Positions 1-27,500 of a DNA stretch of 64,000 bases are shown here, piece by piece. A program made the translations under genes and the position numbers. Below the pieces are notes generated by a model. The model did no database searches. It had not been told where the DNA came from and was given only the letters and a program-made list of their open reading frames with translations. This DNA comes from Acanthaster planci (lineage: Eukaryota > Echinodermata > Asteroidea > Valvatida > Acanthasteridae): positions 2,964,527-3,028,526 of the forward strand of contig NW_019091381.1 in assembly GCF_001949145.1 (NCBI RefSeq). The letters are read 5' to 3'. Numbering within the stretch: the first letter of the stretch is position 1; every line of letters begins with the position of its first letter.

Positions 1-653
1 TGTCACTTGTTTCAAAGCTTTGGGCAATGAAAAAAGTTAATATTTACATTACTCCTTAGAAATAGCACATTTGCCTTTGTCCAATGTGTCTCATGGACCT
101 TGTCATCCCAGTTAGCAATTTCTTTTCAAAAGGGTATAGATAAAATTAAAAAATCAAAAATTGCAAGGGGTTAACCTTGCATTTTTAATCAAAGTTGGTC
201 AAAAATTTACTTTTAGGTAAATGACTCAGAAATGTCCCTGAATGGAAGAGGGAACATTTTCCAATATTGATGAATCCATAATTTTTAAAGATATGGAAAA
301 AGAAGGATTGAGATTAACAAAACCATGTATTTTTTTGCCAATTTTCGACTACGTCTCTGCTGACCAAAACCGGAGCCAAATAATCGTAAGAGCATAAAAA
401 TGGAAGCTGCCATACATGCATACCTAAACCTATTTTTATTTCTTTAGAAAGAAAAATATTCAAGATAAAGCTAAGCCGTGGTGAAAATCCAAACAAGACA
501 AATTACAGGCAGCCCTAACATGCGTTACAATAATGGAGTAGATAATTGAGTACCGCTGCCATCATGGACTTACACATACCTGCATTCCTGAAAGATCCAG
601 GTTTTTCCACATTATGCGCACAAATCAGTGTCCTCTAAATTGCCTTCTATGGT
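1..653. other. Intergenic, 3' flank of DHX16, no gene seen
   Basis: AT-rich sequence with no ORF of recognisable origin. It may hold the distal DHX16 3' UTR: a minus-strand AATAAA is at 440-435. Confidence 0.5.
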
Positions 654-1219
654 TTAACCACTTGCTGCCGGAGAACCTTGTTTCGAGCACCATGGGTTCA
701 AATGCAGAGCTGGGGTGCCCGAAATGGGACAAAAGAGCTGGTCCGTGTAACAAAAGACCGTACTCAGAACAAAAGACCTGCTGCTGGGAATTGCCATCAT
801 TTTTCTAAGGTAATCCGTCACTGTTTTCAAACAGTATACCACTGTTTTGGGTCATAGCGCGCCCGCGGATTAACGCTGCGGAAAAAAGTGCTCCTGGGCC
901 CCATTGATGAGCGAGACAGCACTGCTGCATGCTAATCCAGCCGCATTTGAAAAGACGCCACTCGCATTCACTGGGGACAAAGGAAATTACGTAACACCTC
1001 ACAATTCTGGGCTCTCTTTACAGGGCGGCAGGCCTGGCTGAAATATTCAGGAGTCAATGAATGTTTATACCTGTCAGCTTAGAGTAGCCACCAAAGAGTC
1101 CTTTTTGTGGGTGTAAACGTCCACGAAATGAAATGATGAATTTTCGAAGAATTTTTAAAACTGAAAATCTTGAAAATTATGCACTGCATTTTTAAAAGCA
1201 CCCGGCAGCATGGCGTTAA
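654..1219 (+). mobile_element. piggyBac-like MITE, copy A (566 bp)
   Basis: Non-coding element bounded by TTAA on both sides (654-657 and 1216-1219), with imperfect terminal inverted repeats TTAACCACTTGCTGCCGG and TTAACGCCATGCTGCCGG (right end read in reverse complement). The interior aligns along its length with elements at 3105-3707 and near 8555-9092, sharing blocks such as GGGTGCCCGAAAT, CTGCTGGGAATTGCC and GGCCTGGCTGAAATA. A TTAA target and TTAACC ends are typical of piggyBac-mobilised elements. It sits just downstream of the DHX16 stop and could lie within its 3' UTR. Confidence 0.75.
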
Positions 1220-1580
1220 TGATACAATATTGTTTCCCAATCTAGATGTTAGCAGCCTTGAGTACTCCAGACAAGAGAGCCTGTCACATTTTGACAGACT
1301 TTTGCATTGGTTATGAGTAATCCATCGCCTGTTATCCTCGTGCATCCAGCCCAGATGAGAAGTCACCGTATCGAGGCTCTCCCATCCTCAATCCTACCAT
1401 ATCCTCCAAGAAAAATCCACTTGCTGGACTTTGCAGGGTGTAGGCAGAAGGTCCTGGCTGATAATCTGCGCCGTGCATCCACCGCAACGTATCAGGAATA
1501 CCCCTCCCACAGTCTCAACATTAGACTGCCGGTCCCCAGGACGCGGCCGGCCGGCTGGCCATGACGCATTCCTGGAGACA
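1220..1580 (-). other. Proximal 3' UTR of DHX16 (probable)
   Basis: Sequence between the DHX16 stop codon and MITE copy A. There is no coding signal; short ORFs on the opposite strand are shadows of DHX16 exon 20. No polyadenylation signal is seen in this stretch. Confidence 0.45.
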
Positions 1581-16656
<15,076 letters not shown>

Positions 16657-17569
16657 CACTGAAGGGTTCTCACTCTGAAATAACTGATGACAATTTTTTT
16701 AAAACAGTGGTTAAACAATGTAGGCGTGCAACATGTCCATGAATGCAGCATATATCCGTTGGGCACAATCTAATTAATCCGTTTCTGCACTACTGGTCGA
16801 TCATATTGCCTTGTTGGTCAATTGTGTAGGAGATCTACAGATTTTAAAAGCAGTCGTCGATTGCCATGGATCAGACAGAAGAGGCAAGTGGTTACTGGTG
16901 GGTACCGTTTATGATGACCATGATCATGACGGCACTGGGCAAACTACCGACCTCTGAAGAAAGCTTAGCAGCCTGTGTCTGTTGAATGACTGCCCAGAAT
17001 CATTTAGTCTCTCAGGTAACTGAATATTTTGGGATGAATACCCTTGTGAGAGTAAGTTTGTCTACCGCCAGGAGCCTCGGACAATTTCCATTTACGGAAC
17101 CGGACAATCAGCTGCATAATGGAATTCTTACTCTCTCATATGGTTTGTGGACAGGGCATGTAGGGTGTCAGTGGTCAAGTGATGCACGTGTGTATGGCAT
17201 ATGTAACTCTTTCCCCTATTGTTTAGTATACTACAGGGGTGTTCAGTACTGAAGGACACGCACATGACGTCCTCGACCTGATATTGATAACTTATGTAAG
17301 CCCTACTAATAAACCTTTTTGACGTTCACAATGCATTGTGGGTTTGGAGGACATACATGCAATGCATTTTATGCACAACCCTACGGGAGAAGTGTACCTG
17401 CAAAACGTTAATCTGTTTCCATTTTATTTCACACTCCAATTCAAGCCACCCCCTTCAAAGTGCTGCATTATTGATTTGGGATGAAGTTATTCACAAACTT
17501 TGAAGTTTAAAGCTTGGTAGAGAAGGAAAATTCGGAGAATTCCTTCCAACAACATCACTTTTTGTCACG
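16657..17569. other. DHX16 upstream region
   Basis: No ORF of recognisable origin. It probably contains DHX16 5' UTR and an untranslated-exon intron, since a possible acceptor ends at 16675 on the minus strand. No other structure was recognised. Confidence 0.4.
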
Positions 17570-18594
17570 GACCGTGCTCTGACTAATGTCGTGAATATTA
17601 ATATTCTAGTATTGTCCAATCAAAATTACGACTTGCAGCTCATTCATCCCGCTTTGACCAGTCACGTTTTCAGCCTGTAGAGTGACTGGTGCCCTTAAAA
17701 AAGGGCAATTAAGGGTGATTTCTTCTTACAAAAATTTGAAAACCTATTTGAAAATGTTTCTTGTATAATCTGATTATACGCATGGATCTGTGAGTTGATG
17801 AGCAGATACATAAAAAATATTTAGTAGAAAACTGTAACTTGATTTTTGACTCGGGGTTCACTTCCCCCATAGAGTTGTGCATAAAATGCATTGCTTGCTT
17901 GTCATCGAAACCCATACTGCATTGCGAACATGGAAAAGGTTTATTAACCCATGATAGAAAAAAGTTAACACAAAATTCATGTAATGCAACATCACTAACA
18001 CTCACACATCGAGCAAAAAAAATGTTACAGTACTCCTACTGATAGTGCGAGTATGCAAACCAACGCCTATGCCCCCCCCCCAGCATGCCAGGTAACAAAC
18101 AGCAGGTAATAAAAACATTCCTCCATGGTCTATCCATGGAGGCAGACCCCTAGAACTACGGAGGGCTGTCATCGTGCTGTGCTCCCACGAACCCGTAGTT
18201 CTACGGGTACGCCCTACGTACATACATGTACGTACTTGTAAGTTGTAGTACATGTAGTTCTAACGCGCGTAACGTTTGTTTGTCGTTTTCTGTAAAATTA
18301 GTTTAAGAACGCAAAGTAAATTTTCGTCAACATACATGACAGACATGACAGAAAGCTACTCTTGTACTAATATCAAATGAACTGAAGAACACATGAGCTG
18401 AGAATGTCACCTTTAATCAAAGAACTGAAGAAACTAAAAGTAGCTTAAGAGAGAAATTCCTGCCTGTATGGGCGCCGCCATGTTGAGTATGACGTCGTGA
18501 AAATAGCAGGCTGGGAACCAAGCTTAAAGAAATATTCTTTATTAACTAGAGGGGGCCGGGTATCCGACTAGTAGGGATACGCGCGTAGTTACCC
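17570..18594. repeat. ~1.02 kb duplicated unit, copy 1
   Basis: Nearly identical to 18598-19616 (offset 1023-1028 bases), with scattered substitutions and small indels. Contains a perfect hairpin CCTCCATGG-TCTAT-CCATGGAGG, the palindrome ACCCGTAG-TT-CTACGGGT, GTAC/CATG-rich palindromes, a YY1-like CGCCGCCATGTTG and a CRE-like TGACGTCG. It ends exactly at a single N (18595). Lies between divergent DHX16 and SSNA1. Confidence 0.85.
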
Positions 18595-18595
18595 N
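18595..18595. other. Single-N assembly join
   Basis: One undetermined base precisely at the boundary of the two 1-kb copies, as expected from joining two overlapping contigs or haplotypes. Confidence 0.85.
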
Positions 18596-18597
18596 CA

Positions 18598-19616
18598 GAC
18601 CGTGCTCTAACTAATGTCGTGAATATTAATGTTCTAGTATTGTTCAATCAAAATTACGACTTGCAGCTTATTCATCCTGCTTTGACCAGTCACGTTCATT
18701 TTCTACCCGTAGCATGACTGGTGCCCTTAAAAAAGGGCAATTAAGGGTGATTTCTTCTTACAAACATTTGAAAACCTATTTGAAAATGTTTCTTGTATAA
18801 TCTGATAATACGCATGGATCTGTGAGTTGATGAGCAGATACATAAAAAATATTTAGTAGAAAACTGTAACTTGATTTTTGACTCGGGGTTCACTTCCCCC
18901 ATAGAGTTGTGCATAAAATGCATTGCTTGCTTGTCATCGAAACCCATAATGCATTGCGAACATGGAAAAGGTTTATTAACCCATGATAGAAAAAAGTTAA
19001 CACAAAATTCATGTAATGCAACATGACTAACACTCACACATCAAGCAAAAAAAATGTTACAGTACTCCTACTGATAGTGCGAGTATGCAAACCCACGCCT
19101 ATGCCCCCCCCCAGCATGCCAGGTAACAAACAGCAGGTAATACAAACATTCCTCCATGGTCTATCCATGGAGGCAGACCCCTAGAACTACGGAGGGCTGT
19201 CATCGTGCTGTGCTCCCACGAACCCGTAGTTCTACGGGTACGCCCTACGTACATACATGTACGTTCTTGTAGTACATGTAGTTCTAACGCGCGTAACGTT
19301 TGTTTGTCGTTTTCTGTAAAATTAGTTTCAGAACGCAAAGTAAATTTTCGTCAACATACATGACAGACATGACAAAAAGCTACTCTTGTACTAATATCAA
19401 ATGAACTGAAGAACACATGAGCTGAGAATGTCACCTTTATTCAAAGAACTGAAGAAACTAAAAATAGCTTAAGAGAGAAATTCCTGCCTGTATGGGCGCC
19501 GCCATGTTGAGTATGACGTCATGAAAATAGCAGGCTGGAAACCAAGCTTAAAAAATATTCTTTATTAACTAGAGGGGGCCGGGTATCCGACTAGTAGGGA
19601 TACGCGCGTAGTTACC
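18598..19616. repeat. ~1.02 kb duplicated unit, copy 2
   Basis: Second copy, starting three bases after the single N. It has the perfect CRE TGACGTCA where copy 1 has TGACGTCG, and a shorter GTAC tract. It ends about 85 bases before the SSNA1 start codon, so it is likely the native SSNA1 promoter and 5' UTR. The ~98-aa minus-strand ORF found in both copies has no recognisable family and is probably chance. Confidence 0.85.
19493..19520. promoter_or_regulatory. YY1-like and CRE sites upstream of SSNA1
   Basis: GCGCCGCCATGTTG (reverse AACATGGCGGCGC, fitting the YY1 core AANATGGCGGC) followed at once by TGACGTCATG, a perfect CRE/ATF octamer. About 190 bases upstream of the SSNA1 ATG. The YY1 core points toward DHX16. 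Use as a promoter is inferred from motif and position only. Confidence 0.4.
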
Positions 19617-19699
19617 TCGGCTCAACCAACAACACACAACTGCTGTCTGATTTTACGTTTTGTGAAATTACATGTGTTTCTCGATGTCCAAAACTCAAA

Positions 19700-19751
19700 A
19701 TGTCTCAACAAGGAGCAGCATTGCAATCATACAATAATGAACTCGTAAAAT
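19700..19751 (+). CDS. SSNA1: SSNA1 exon 1 (residues 1-18)
   Basis: ATG TCT CAA CAA GGA... with A at -3. Encodes [17 protein letters not shown] plus the first base of Cys18. Donor GTAAGT. Too short for simple ORF calls; recognised from the conserved [15 protein letters not shown] start. Confidence 0.95.
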
Positions 19752-21536
19752 GTAAGTTAAGAGGAATTGAGAACATGCAAGAGGTTACTGAAAATGAAGG
19801 CTAAATCAGTCATGTCAGTAACTCTCAAATGAGTGTTCAGCGCGATCTTGCGCAAATTTATTGTAGGGCCTACTCCATCCAGAGTTGATTTGCCTTTGAG
19901 TGAAACCTGTTCGTAGGATAGTCTACTCAGGAAGGAGTACATTAAAGTTGCGAAAGCGTCTAGATTGTGCTGAACTAGTGTTTAGATGTTTTTCAGTGTT
20001 ACTGCTACATGTTATGCTGATTGACTTGATTGAGTAGGCTGGTAGGGTTTACTTTATAGTGTTTGTTTGTCGATCATCTGTAGTAATTTGACATCTTGGG
20101 CCATCACCCCTATCACTAGTATCAGGTGTACATTGTTACCATGGTTACTGGGCATGTGGCATAACTGACCTGTGAAGAAAGTTCTTGCTGTTTATTGTTA
20201 AAGAAAACCACCCAAAGCACCTTGGTTTGTTTGACATGTTTGAAATAAGTACATTTGCTAGACAACTTAGACCTAATTTCATTCAAAGTTTCAAATCATT
20301 CCCTGATTTTGAAGTTATCTTATACACGTGTAAGTTAACTTCATAGGTAGTTTTTTGATGATTGCAAGGAACTTGGTGAGTGTGCTTATCCATACTTGTC
20401 AAATATCCTATATGTATTCATGGTCCTTCAATCATGGACAGGCATCGAGGAGCTCTGTACAAAGCGTGACGACCTCCACAAGCAGATTGTGGCCGAGGAG
20501 GACGAGAAGCAGAAAATCCAGGCCGACCTGCGCATTCTGACTGAGAAGCTGACGAAGGTCAACGAGAGCTTGGCCAAAAAGATTGCCACCAGGAACGAGT
20601 ACGACAAGACGATCGCCGAGACAGAGGCAGCCTACATGAAGGTGAGATACAAACAGCTCACCCCTCTGCGCACGGAAGTGACTAGAGACTAACCTGTCAA
20701 ACCTGGTCTGCTATTTTTCTCAAGACTCTTAGAGGGTTCATGCTTGGACTCTGTTTCTGCATCAATTGAAAAAGGAAATCCCAAACACAATGATAAAATT
20801 GGAAAATGAATAGCACAAATGGGTCGGATTCGAACCAGGGTCTATGGATCTGTAGTTCAAATCACTACCAACTAAGCTATGGAAGCGACATAATGGATTC
20901 CCGTTTTTGAAATGTCTTAAATGGTGTATTGCATTGTCCCCTCTTCATGAATCATTGGTCGCCCCAGCTACTGAATAAAAGTTGCACACCAGGTTTCACG
21001 GGCTAGTATTAAGTCGCTTCCACTGCGCACACCCTGTTGATGGCTTCGTAGTCACTTACACAGCAATGGATGAAACAGCGCTGCTTTGTGGAAGCTGTCC
21101 TTTGTTTCAGTGCTGCTGACAAAGTGAAGGGTACCAGGGAAGTTCCATCTCTTGCTAAGAACTCTAAAGCTTTACCAAGAGAGGGCGCTAATGCACAATA
21201 TTCAGCCTCATGCATTCGGCATCCAAAAGATGAAACTCAACCACACATTTTTGCGCAGACTTTGTTAACAGTATTCTTGTGGAAGAGAACTAAGGCTTTT
21301 CCTGAAATTGACGATGCATGTTTTTATTATGGAGACTAATCATTTGCTCTAAGATCCTTGTGAGAAAGTCACTGTTTTCATCACAAACACAGCAAAGATT
21401 CTGACACGTTTCTTCTTTCTTAAATACCTCACAGATCATTGAAAGTTCCCACTCGCTGCTCAACGTCTTGCAAAGAGAAGCGTCAGTCTTGAAGGACAAG
21501 GGGGTGCCCGGGTTTGCCAACGCCCCCTCCACATAA
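19700..21536 (+). CDS. SSNA1: SSNA1 (NA14/DIP13) coiled-coil centrosome and cilium protein, complete
   Basis: Small microtubule-binding fibril-forming protein known at centrosomes, basal bodies and midbodies; the Chlamydomonas orthologue is DIP13. CDS exons 19700-19751, 20442-20641 and 21435-21536 join to 117 residues (human 119). It starts [20 protein letters not shown], almost identical to human [20 protein letters not shown], continues [20 protein letters not shown] and [16 protein letters not shown], and ends FANAPST. It is predicted helical almost throughout, with an Arg/Lys/Glu-rich single coiled coil. Splice sites are T|GTAAGT, GGACAG, AAG|GTGAGA and CTCACAG. Divergent from DHX16. A candidate AATAAA is at 22787-22792. 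Confidence 0.96.
20442..20641 (+). CDS. SSNA1: SSNA1 exon 2 (residues 18-84)
   Basis: Encodes [20 protein letters not shown] through [11 protein letters not shown], the main coiled coil. Acceptor TGGACAG, donor AAG|GTGAGA, ends in phase 0. Confidence 0.96.
20819..20890 (-). repeat. tRNA-like sequence (pseudo-tRNA or SINE)
   Basis: In SSNA1 intron 2. The reverse strand has an A-box-like TAGCTTAGTTGG and a perfect B box GGTTCGAATCC at tRNA-like spacing, but the acceptor and T stems do not pair. Read as a decayed tRNA or tRNA-derived SINE, not a functional tRNA. Confidence 0.4.
21435..21536 (+). CDS. SSNA1: SSNA1 exon 3 (residues 85-117)
   Basis: [20 protein letters not shown] (human ILESSQTLLSVLKREAGNL) followed by a short divergent tail and TAA. 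Acceptor ACCTCACAG. Confidence 0.95.
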   Translation: MIESSHSLLNVLQREASVLKDKGVPGFANAPST

Positions 21537-24500
21537 CCCCAACAAGTGCTGTGTTGGCCAAGCAGCAACAGACATTGTGCACAGCGTTTGACGAGGGAAT
21601 TTCAATCAAGCTGAGTCTTGCAAAAGTATATTAAGTATGCTTCGACTGGGGAGTGATATTTACCGTCTTATAGAGTTCGAGAAGCTGGCGTCAGCGAATG
21701 ACGCTGTGAGTGGGTCAGCAGTCCGTAATAGGCTGCTTGGGCTACCCGGATTTGAACCCATGACTAAAAAATGAAGATCGTCTTCATGGCCTTGCTGACT
21801 TGCCCAAGCCCACCAGAACGGGGACTCATTCCCAAATCGGGTTTTTTGGTTTTTTTTCATTTCAGCAGTTAAAGTGTGATAGCGCCCTCTTTTGTCAGGC
21901 AGTTTACAGTGTTTGAACTATGTGCCCCTGGTGACATTGTGTCTGGTCACGGTTGACTGGTCCATTCAAAGTCTGCATTCCTTTCCCACACAAGGGGTTT
22001 GGATTGGAATGCAAAAACCGATACAGTGTGGTAAATTTGTATCCTTTTTTTCCCCCAAAATCCTTTTTTTTTGGGGTGGAGGGGAAATGGAGGATTTAAG
22101 TAGGTAGGAGTGAGGGATTAGGAGATTATCAAATTTATAATCTTTCATCTTAGTCATAGGATCTACAGTGAGGAAAAAAAGTGAAAAGAATCAGTGATGT
22201 CAAGTGTACTTTCGCCAACTCAGTTTCCGGAATGGAAGATGAGACAGCCCATCTGGAATCTGACAACTACACCGAGTGTCATAACTGAAAAGATTCACAA
22301 TTGTTTATATTTAAAAATTCCAGTAATATTAGAGTCGATCGCAAATCAGAGAAGCTCTCTATGAAAAAATTAAATGGTCTCTTTGAGAACAAGAGATATC
22401 TGTACATTTCCCAGTTGCTGTTTGCATTGAAACGAATTAGCCCCATTTATGAGGTGTCACAATTTATGCCCAACAATCTGTCTTATTTCTCGGGATATTT
22501 CTTTTCACAATGTAAACTTCCAAAGATATTATTTTCCAAATTGTATTAGTTGATTTTTCAAATTGTATATATATTTATATTGCAAGCAACTTTGCCTAAA
22601 AGTGATGTTTTGTATGGCACTGTGAAAGTTGTTTGTTAAATACTTTGTCCGGGAATAATAATTTTTTGGCCTTACATGTATAAGCCGCTTCTTTAATTAA
22701 TCAGAGAAAAATCGTACAGGTTCCAAACTTCCATACAACGGACAAAATGCCGCACATACCTTTGTCCTATTTGTACAATGTTAAGTAATAAAGTCCAAGA
22801 AGGAATTGGAGCTGTTATTTTGCTCATCTGAAGCTATATTTTGTTGATCAATTGCGAGTTTGTCAAGACTATTACAGAACTAACGAAAACGTGGCAAAAT
22901 TAAGACCCTTCAAACTTAAACAAAACGAAAAACTGAGGAGTGTGATTGACAGGTTGGAGAATTTTGTCCGGCATAATCGACGTCAAAATTGACAAACAAC
23001 TTCTATTAACAAAACATGTTTTTCCTTGCTCAACCACCTGAATAAATAGTGGATTGAGAATTTCAAGTGCTCCCACGAGTTGTGAGGGGGAAAATATGTG
23101 ACTTAAAGGAGAGCAAATAACAAGTGAACTTGATTATGGAAGAAAAGGAAAACCATTGGCATGCATTTATAATTTCGCAACTGTTATTTTCCGTCGCTGT
23201 AATTGTTACAGTGCAAAGTGGACAAAACACTTGACATGTAGATGAATGGCCTAGATTTTTGTTGGGTCCATATTTTACCCCCTCCAAACAAAGAAAGAGA
23301 GCCCGAAGGCGGACAGGTGTCAGCTTGCGGAACAATGCGTCGGCATTCTTTCCATTGTCTCCTTTTGTTGCGCAGCAAATGCAGTGGTCTTCTAATCTCA
23401 ACTTAAAGTTTTTACAAAATAGAATGAGTCACTATAAATGAATGTTCGAATGGCTGCCGGTTAATTCCATCTGGGTGCCATTTGTTATTATCACCCACTA
23501 AGTAAATATTTAGCTGCAGACACAAGTCGCCGAGAACGCGTGGGTACAATCACAAACAATTCAGTCAACCTTTAAAAATACCTAATGAAAAGAACATGGT
23601 TCACATAAATGCGGAACTATTTCGAGTTCGCTTTGTTTAATATGAAGTAAGGTGCACGGTGTAGTGGCGTTTACAGTGAGCGATTACTTTCGATTACCAC
23701 GGTGGGTTGAGCAAAAACTAACACCCATAGATGGCGCACTTTCGCTTTGGTCCCGAGCCCGAGAGGGCGAGGAGGTGCAGTAGAGCGGAGCAGTGCCTCA
23801 TTACGTCAACGTTATCGGGGATTCCCCTTTCACCAAGGCAAAAACAGAAGAGAAACAGGAAATCTTGAGACGGATCCAGGAGTTCACGGAAGGGCCTGGG
23901 GCGCTCTTTCTTCATTGTTCACTTTAGGCTAGCAACACAGTCTTTGTAATGCAAAGGAAATGATTCTACATACAAACCGGAACACAACATTGAGAGCGGG
24001 CATCCGAACCCCGAAAGAAGTCAGTAAAATAAAGACCCTTTCCTGTCATTTTCCTCGAATGAAAAGAGTGCAGGATTGCGACCTGTATATCCACGAAGGT
24101 TTTGTGAACCGAACGATTTTTCTTCTCTCATCCCCTTGCAGGACGCTGGGAGGGGAATACCTTTCTTAAAATTTTGAAAAGGATCAGAATAATGCAGACG
24201 CACAAAGCGGTGTGCGTGGTTTGCTCGCTGCCCTATCCATTGTATGTTCGGTGCGCAAGGGTCACGCGCACGGTGAAGTGTTGACCCGTGACATGATCAA
24301 AATGAACTCGATCCAGCTAGTGCCGAACAAACAAAAAAAACATGGACCATCGGGTAAATATTTGTCAGAAGATTTCTAAGCTCCCCAGCCCGTGTCTTTT
24401 CTCATGATAGTGACCGTCAGCCTATCTTTGTCGACATCCTAGTTACGCTCGGTATCGAACAAGGGCTCGTTTTTTTATACCCCTGTTATGTAAACAGGAA

Positions 24501-27500
24501 TATTCATGGTGAAATCCAGAGCAGGGGAACCCATTCCGGATTTCTGTAGGTAACCCCCCCCCGTGTTATTCCCTGCCGAGGTTATTGTTGTTTTCAAACA
24601 AAAACAGGTTTTCTTTAAAACATGCGGATCTCCCTTGTAATGTTTTTTTGCACGCGAGCATGGACGTGCTTGGCGCGGCAGTCACATCATGAAACAGAGA
24701 CTTCCAGAACTTTCCCCAGGTCCCAGGTTGTATTGGAATTGCCAACAACATGGATTACTGTAGTGACTGGTTCCCGTGTTTAGTGGTACACTCAAGTAAA
24801 ATGGGGGTGGGTGGAGATTATTTTTATTGGGGGGTGTAGGGGTCGTTTTGGTCCATTCAAATATTTTGAACACAAATCACGTGATCGTCATTTTCTACCG
24901 AAGCTTTGCGTGGGGACGTTGGTTGCAATGCCTTGGCCTTGTCTCCAACTTGCGGATGATTGACCATCCGATATACTCGGCCATTAAGTTTACCTTACAC
25001 TAGAGCCACGCCGATCAATTTCGACTGTCCAAAGTTCACAGAAATTATTTAACGGCTTGTCATCAAGTCTATGAGCCTGCCTTTGCAAGAAGGATCTCCC
25101 TTATTCGGACGCAAAAGAAGGGAAACAAAAATCACAAACGAAGTCACTCTGTTAGCTTCAATTTTCGAATAATTTTATATGGGACATCATTATGATCGAA
25201 AGAGTAAAAAAAGCACTATTTTAATATCTCGTGAAAATCTTGAAGATCTTACAATGCAGGGCACTTCATCATTCACCATTTTTATTAAGGCTCGAGCTCT
25301 GACTCAAGTGGACGCGTATAATGAAGTTTTGTAAGGGCGGAGCACACCTTTGGAAGAATCCAGCGATGACTTGGTGCCAAAATTCCCCCCCCCCAAAAAA
25401 AATCCCGAAATACATAAAATACGTCAGTGGTTTGGGTGTTTTCGGTTATGATACAGACAAAAATTGGCAAAATCGTTTAGTCATAGAGCAAAGATCCTGC
25501 AGAAAGTGGTCCAGTGTCCACAGACAGGATCTTCAAATCTAGGTACAAAAGCTTGCCTAGAAGTGACCAGGAAATCCAGGGCTGTAGGGCCGGCGCAAAA
25601 CACCCTCTGTTCACTGGAGTGGAGCGAGCCGTGCGCGCCCACGCTCCATGTCGACTCACTCGCGTATTATTTACTACCGCTGGTGACTATGCAGTAAATA
25701 ATAACATCAAATAGAAAAATGGGTTGGCCCCGTTCGCGGAATCGTGTGAGTATATAGTTCCAAAGTGGTAACAGGGAAATGTCAGGACCTAGGTGTTCCC
25801 CTGGCAAAAAACAAAAGAAGTGAGATGGCCATTATTTTTCTGCCAAAAAATAACAACAGGATGGTCCCAGAAAAAAAGAAGATTCATCATCTTACGAGCC
25901 TTGTTTGTCAACACTACTACACGGATCCAACATGCAGTTAGGCCAAAACACACAAACCGGTGCTTCAGGGGGATGGGTAGTGGGGGATTTCCCCAAACTT
26001 GACAGCCTGACGTCATCGTATGGGTGTCGTACGTCCTACTTGTGTTGTCATGAGCGATGTCACGAAATGTACTATCAACCGGCAGACTTCGATACTTTCA
26101 TTAAGGTAAAAACTTCCGCAAATTAAACGACTATTGATTATCGTTTGTATCAGATATTTCCAACCTGCCCAATCGCGAACTGCACATTTACCCACATCTC
26201 GTCAAAAGAGGGAAAATGAAACCAACGTAATAAACCACACAAAAGTCACAAAGAGCGGCAACAAGAAATTTAGAAGCTCTAAAGACAACGTTCCTTGCTC
26301 AAAGCAAACTCTTCAATGTCGACACAAAAGAGGGGAAGGGTCAGACCTCGACTGCCGGAGCACAGAACGAGGTATAAGCCTCGGTTTGGGATGGATGTAG
26401 GACCTGCACATATCAAAAATGACAGGGGTCCCACAGTCTGATGGCTCGTGGGTCCCCATAGAGGTATTTTTCAAGAAATCATACAACTTTGGCGCAAACA
26501 ATGCATTTTTCCAGTGTCAAATGAATCATGTCACGGGGGAACGATATATTAAGCTCGAAAACTTAGGCCCAACATCTCAGGCATGGGCGACCGCATATTT
26601 CGTCCATGGCATACTATCAGGTCAGTACCGGAGACGGTGAGGTGGAAGAGTGCTGACTTAGAGAGTCGGTGCAACCAGCGGGGGGAGCGGGGATTGTTCA
26701 GCCGGGCAAAATCGGAAGCTCGGCAATGAAATCTAGAGAAGTAAACACCGTCGACTCGCACAACTGAGCGCGGAAACTACAACGCGATTGTCCGCGGAAT
26801 GAACACAAAGTCGTGTGTACGGTACGGTACCCCCTCCAAAAGAAACAAACAAACGATGCATGTATACGCGCATTCCAAATGGATGACTTGGCTGAGCGGC
26901 ACTGTTTGAGAGCAACGTCAAGTACTGAGCTTCGAAACCTGAATGGACCGAAGTTCAACGACACTGATTTCATTTTGCGTTCCGCTGATAACAGCACGAC
27001 GAGTACCTTCCTTTCTGCCCACCATACTCCAAAGTCCATAAATTTGACTATACAATAATTTTTGGCGCCCAAAATTATCGACTTGCTATGATTGGAAGTA
27101 TTTCTAGAGTTTTGGTGTCGGGTTGCACTGTCTTTCAGTTTTCATTTTAGGTAACCAAAGCGGCCGATTTTTAAACGAATGCGTGGGCCTCAGTTATGTC
27201 GAGAATCATAGCGACACGAGCTGGTCGGTGCGTTTTTGTGTTTCAGTTTTCCTTGGCCGCAACACGATGAGCTTGAAGGACAGTTTCAGGATTGATTCAG
27301 AAAGTCGGTTAGCAGGACTGGTACTTGTTATAATGGGCGTAATGATAGAGCATGCAGGCAGTGTTTGGTGCCGAAAGCAAAGTATTCCTTCCCGTTTACG
27401 CGGCATCATACAAAACCGGTGAACAAAATTGCATGGAAATTAAGCACAAAGACTCAAGGGCAGATCAGAATATTAAATGTCTTTAATGGGGGGTTGTTTT

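Noticed and set aside
17709-19037. 98-codon ORF found in both 1-kb copies
   Set aside because: It is present twice only because the DNA is duplicated; no family resemblance or conserved-codon pattern was seen.
20819-20890. Functional tRNA gene
   Set aside because: The A and B boxes look right but the acceptor and T-arm stems do not pair.
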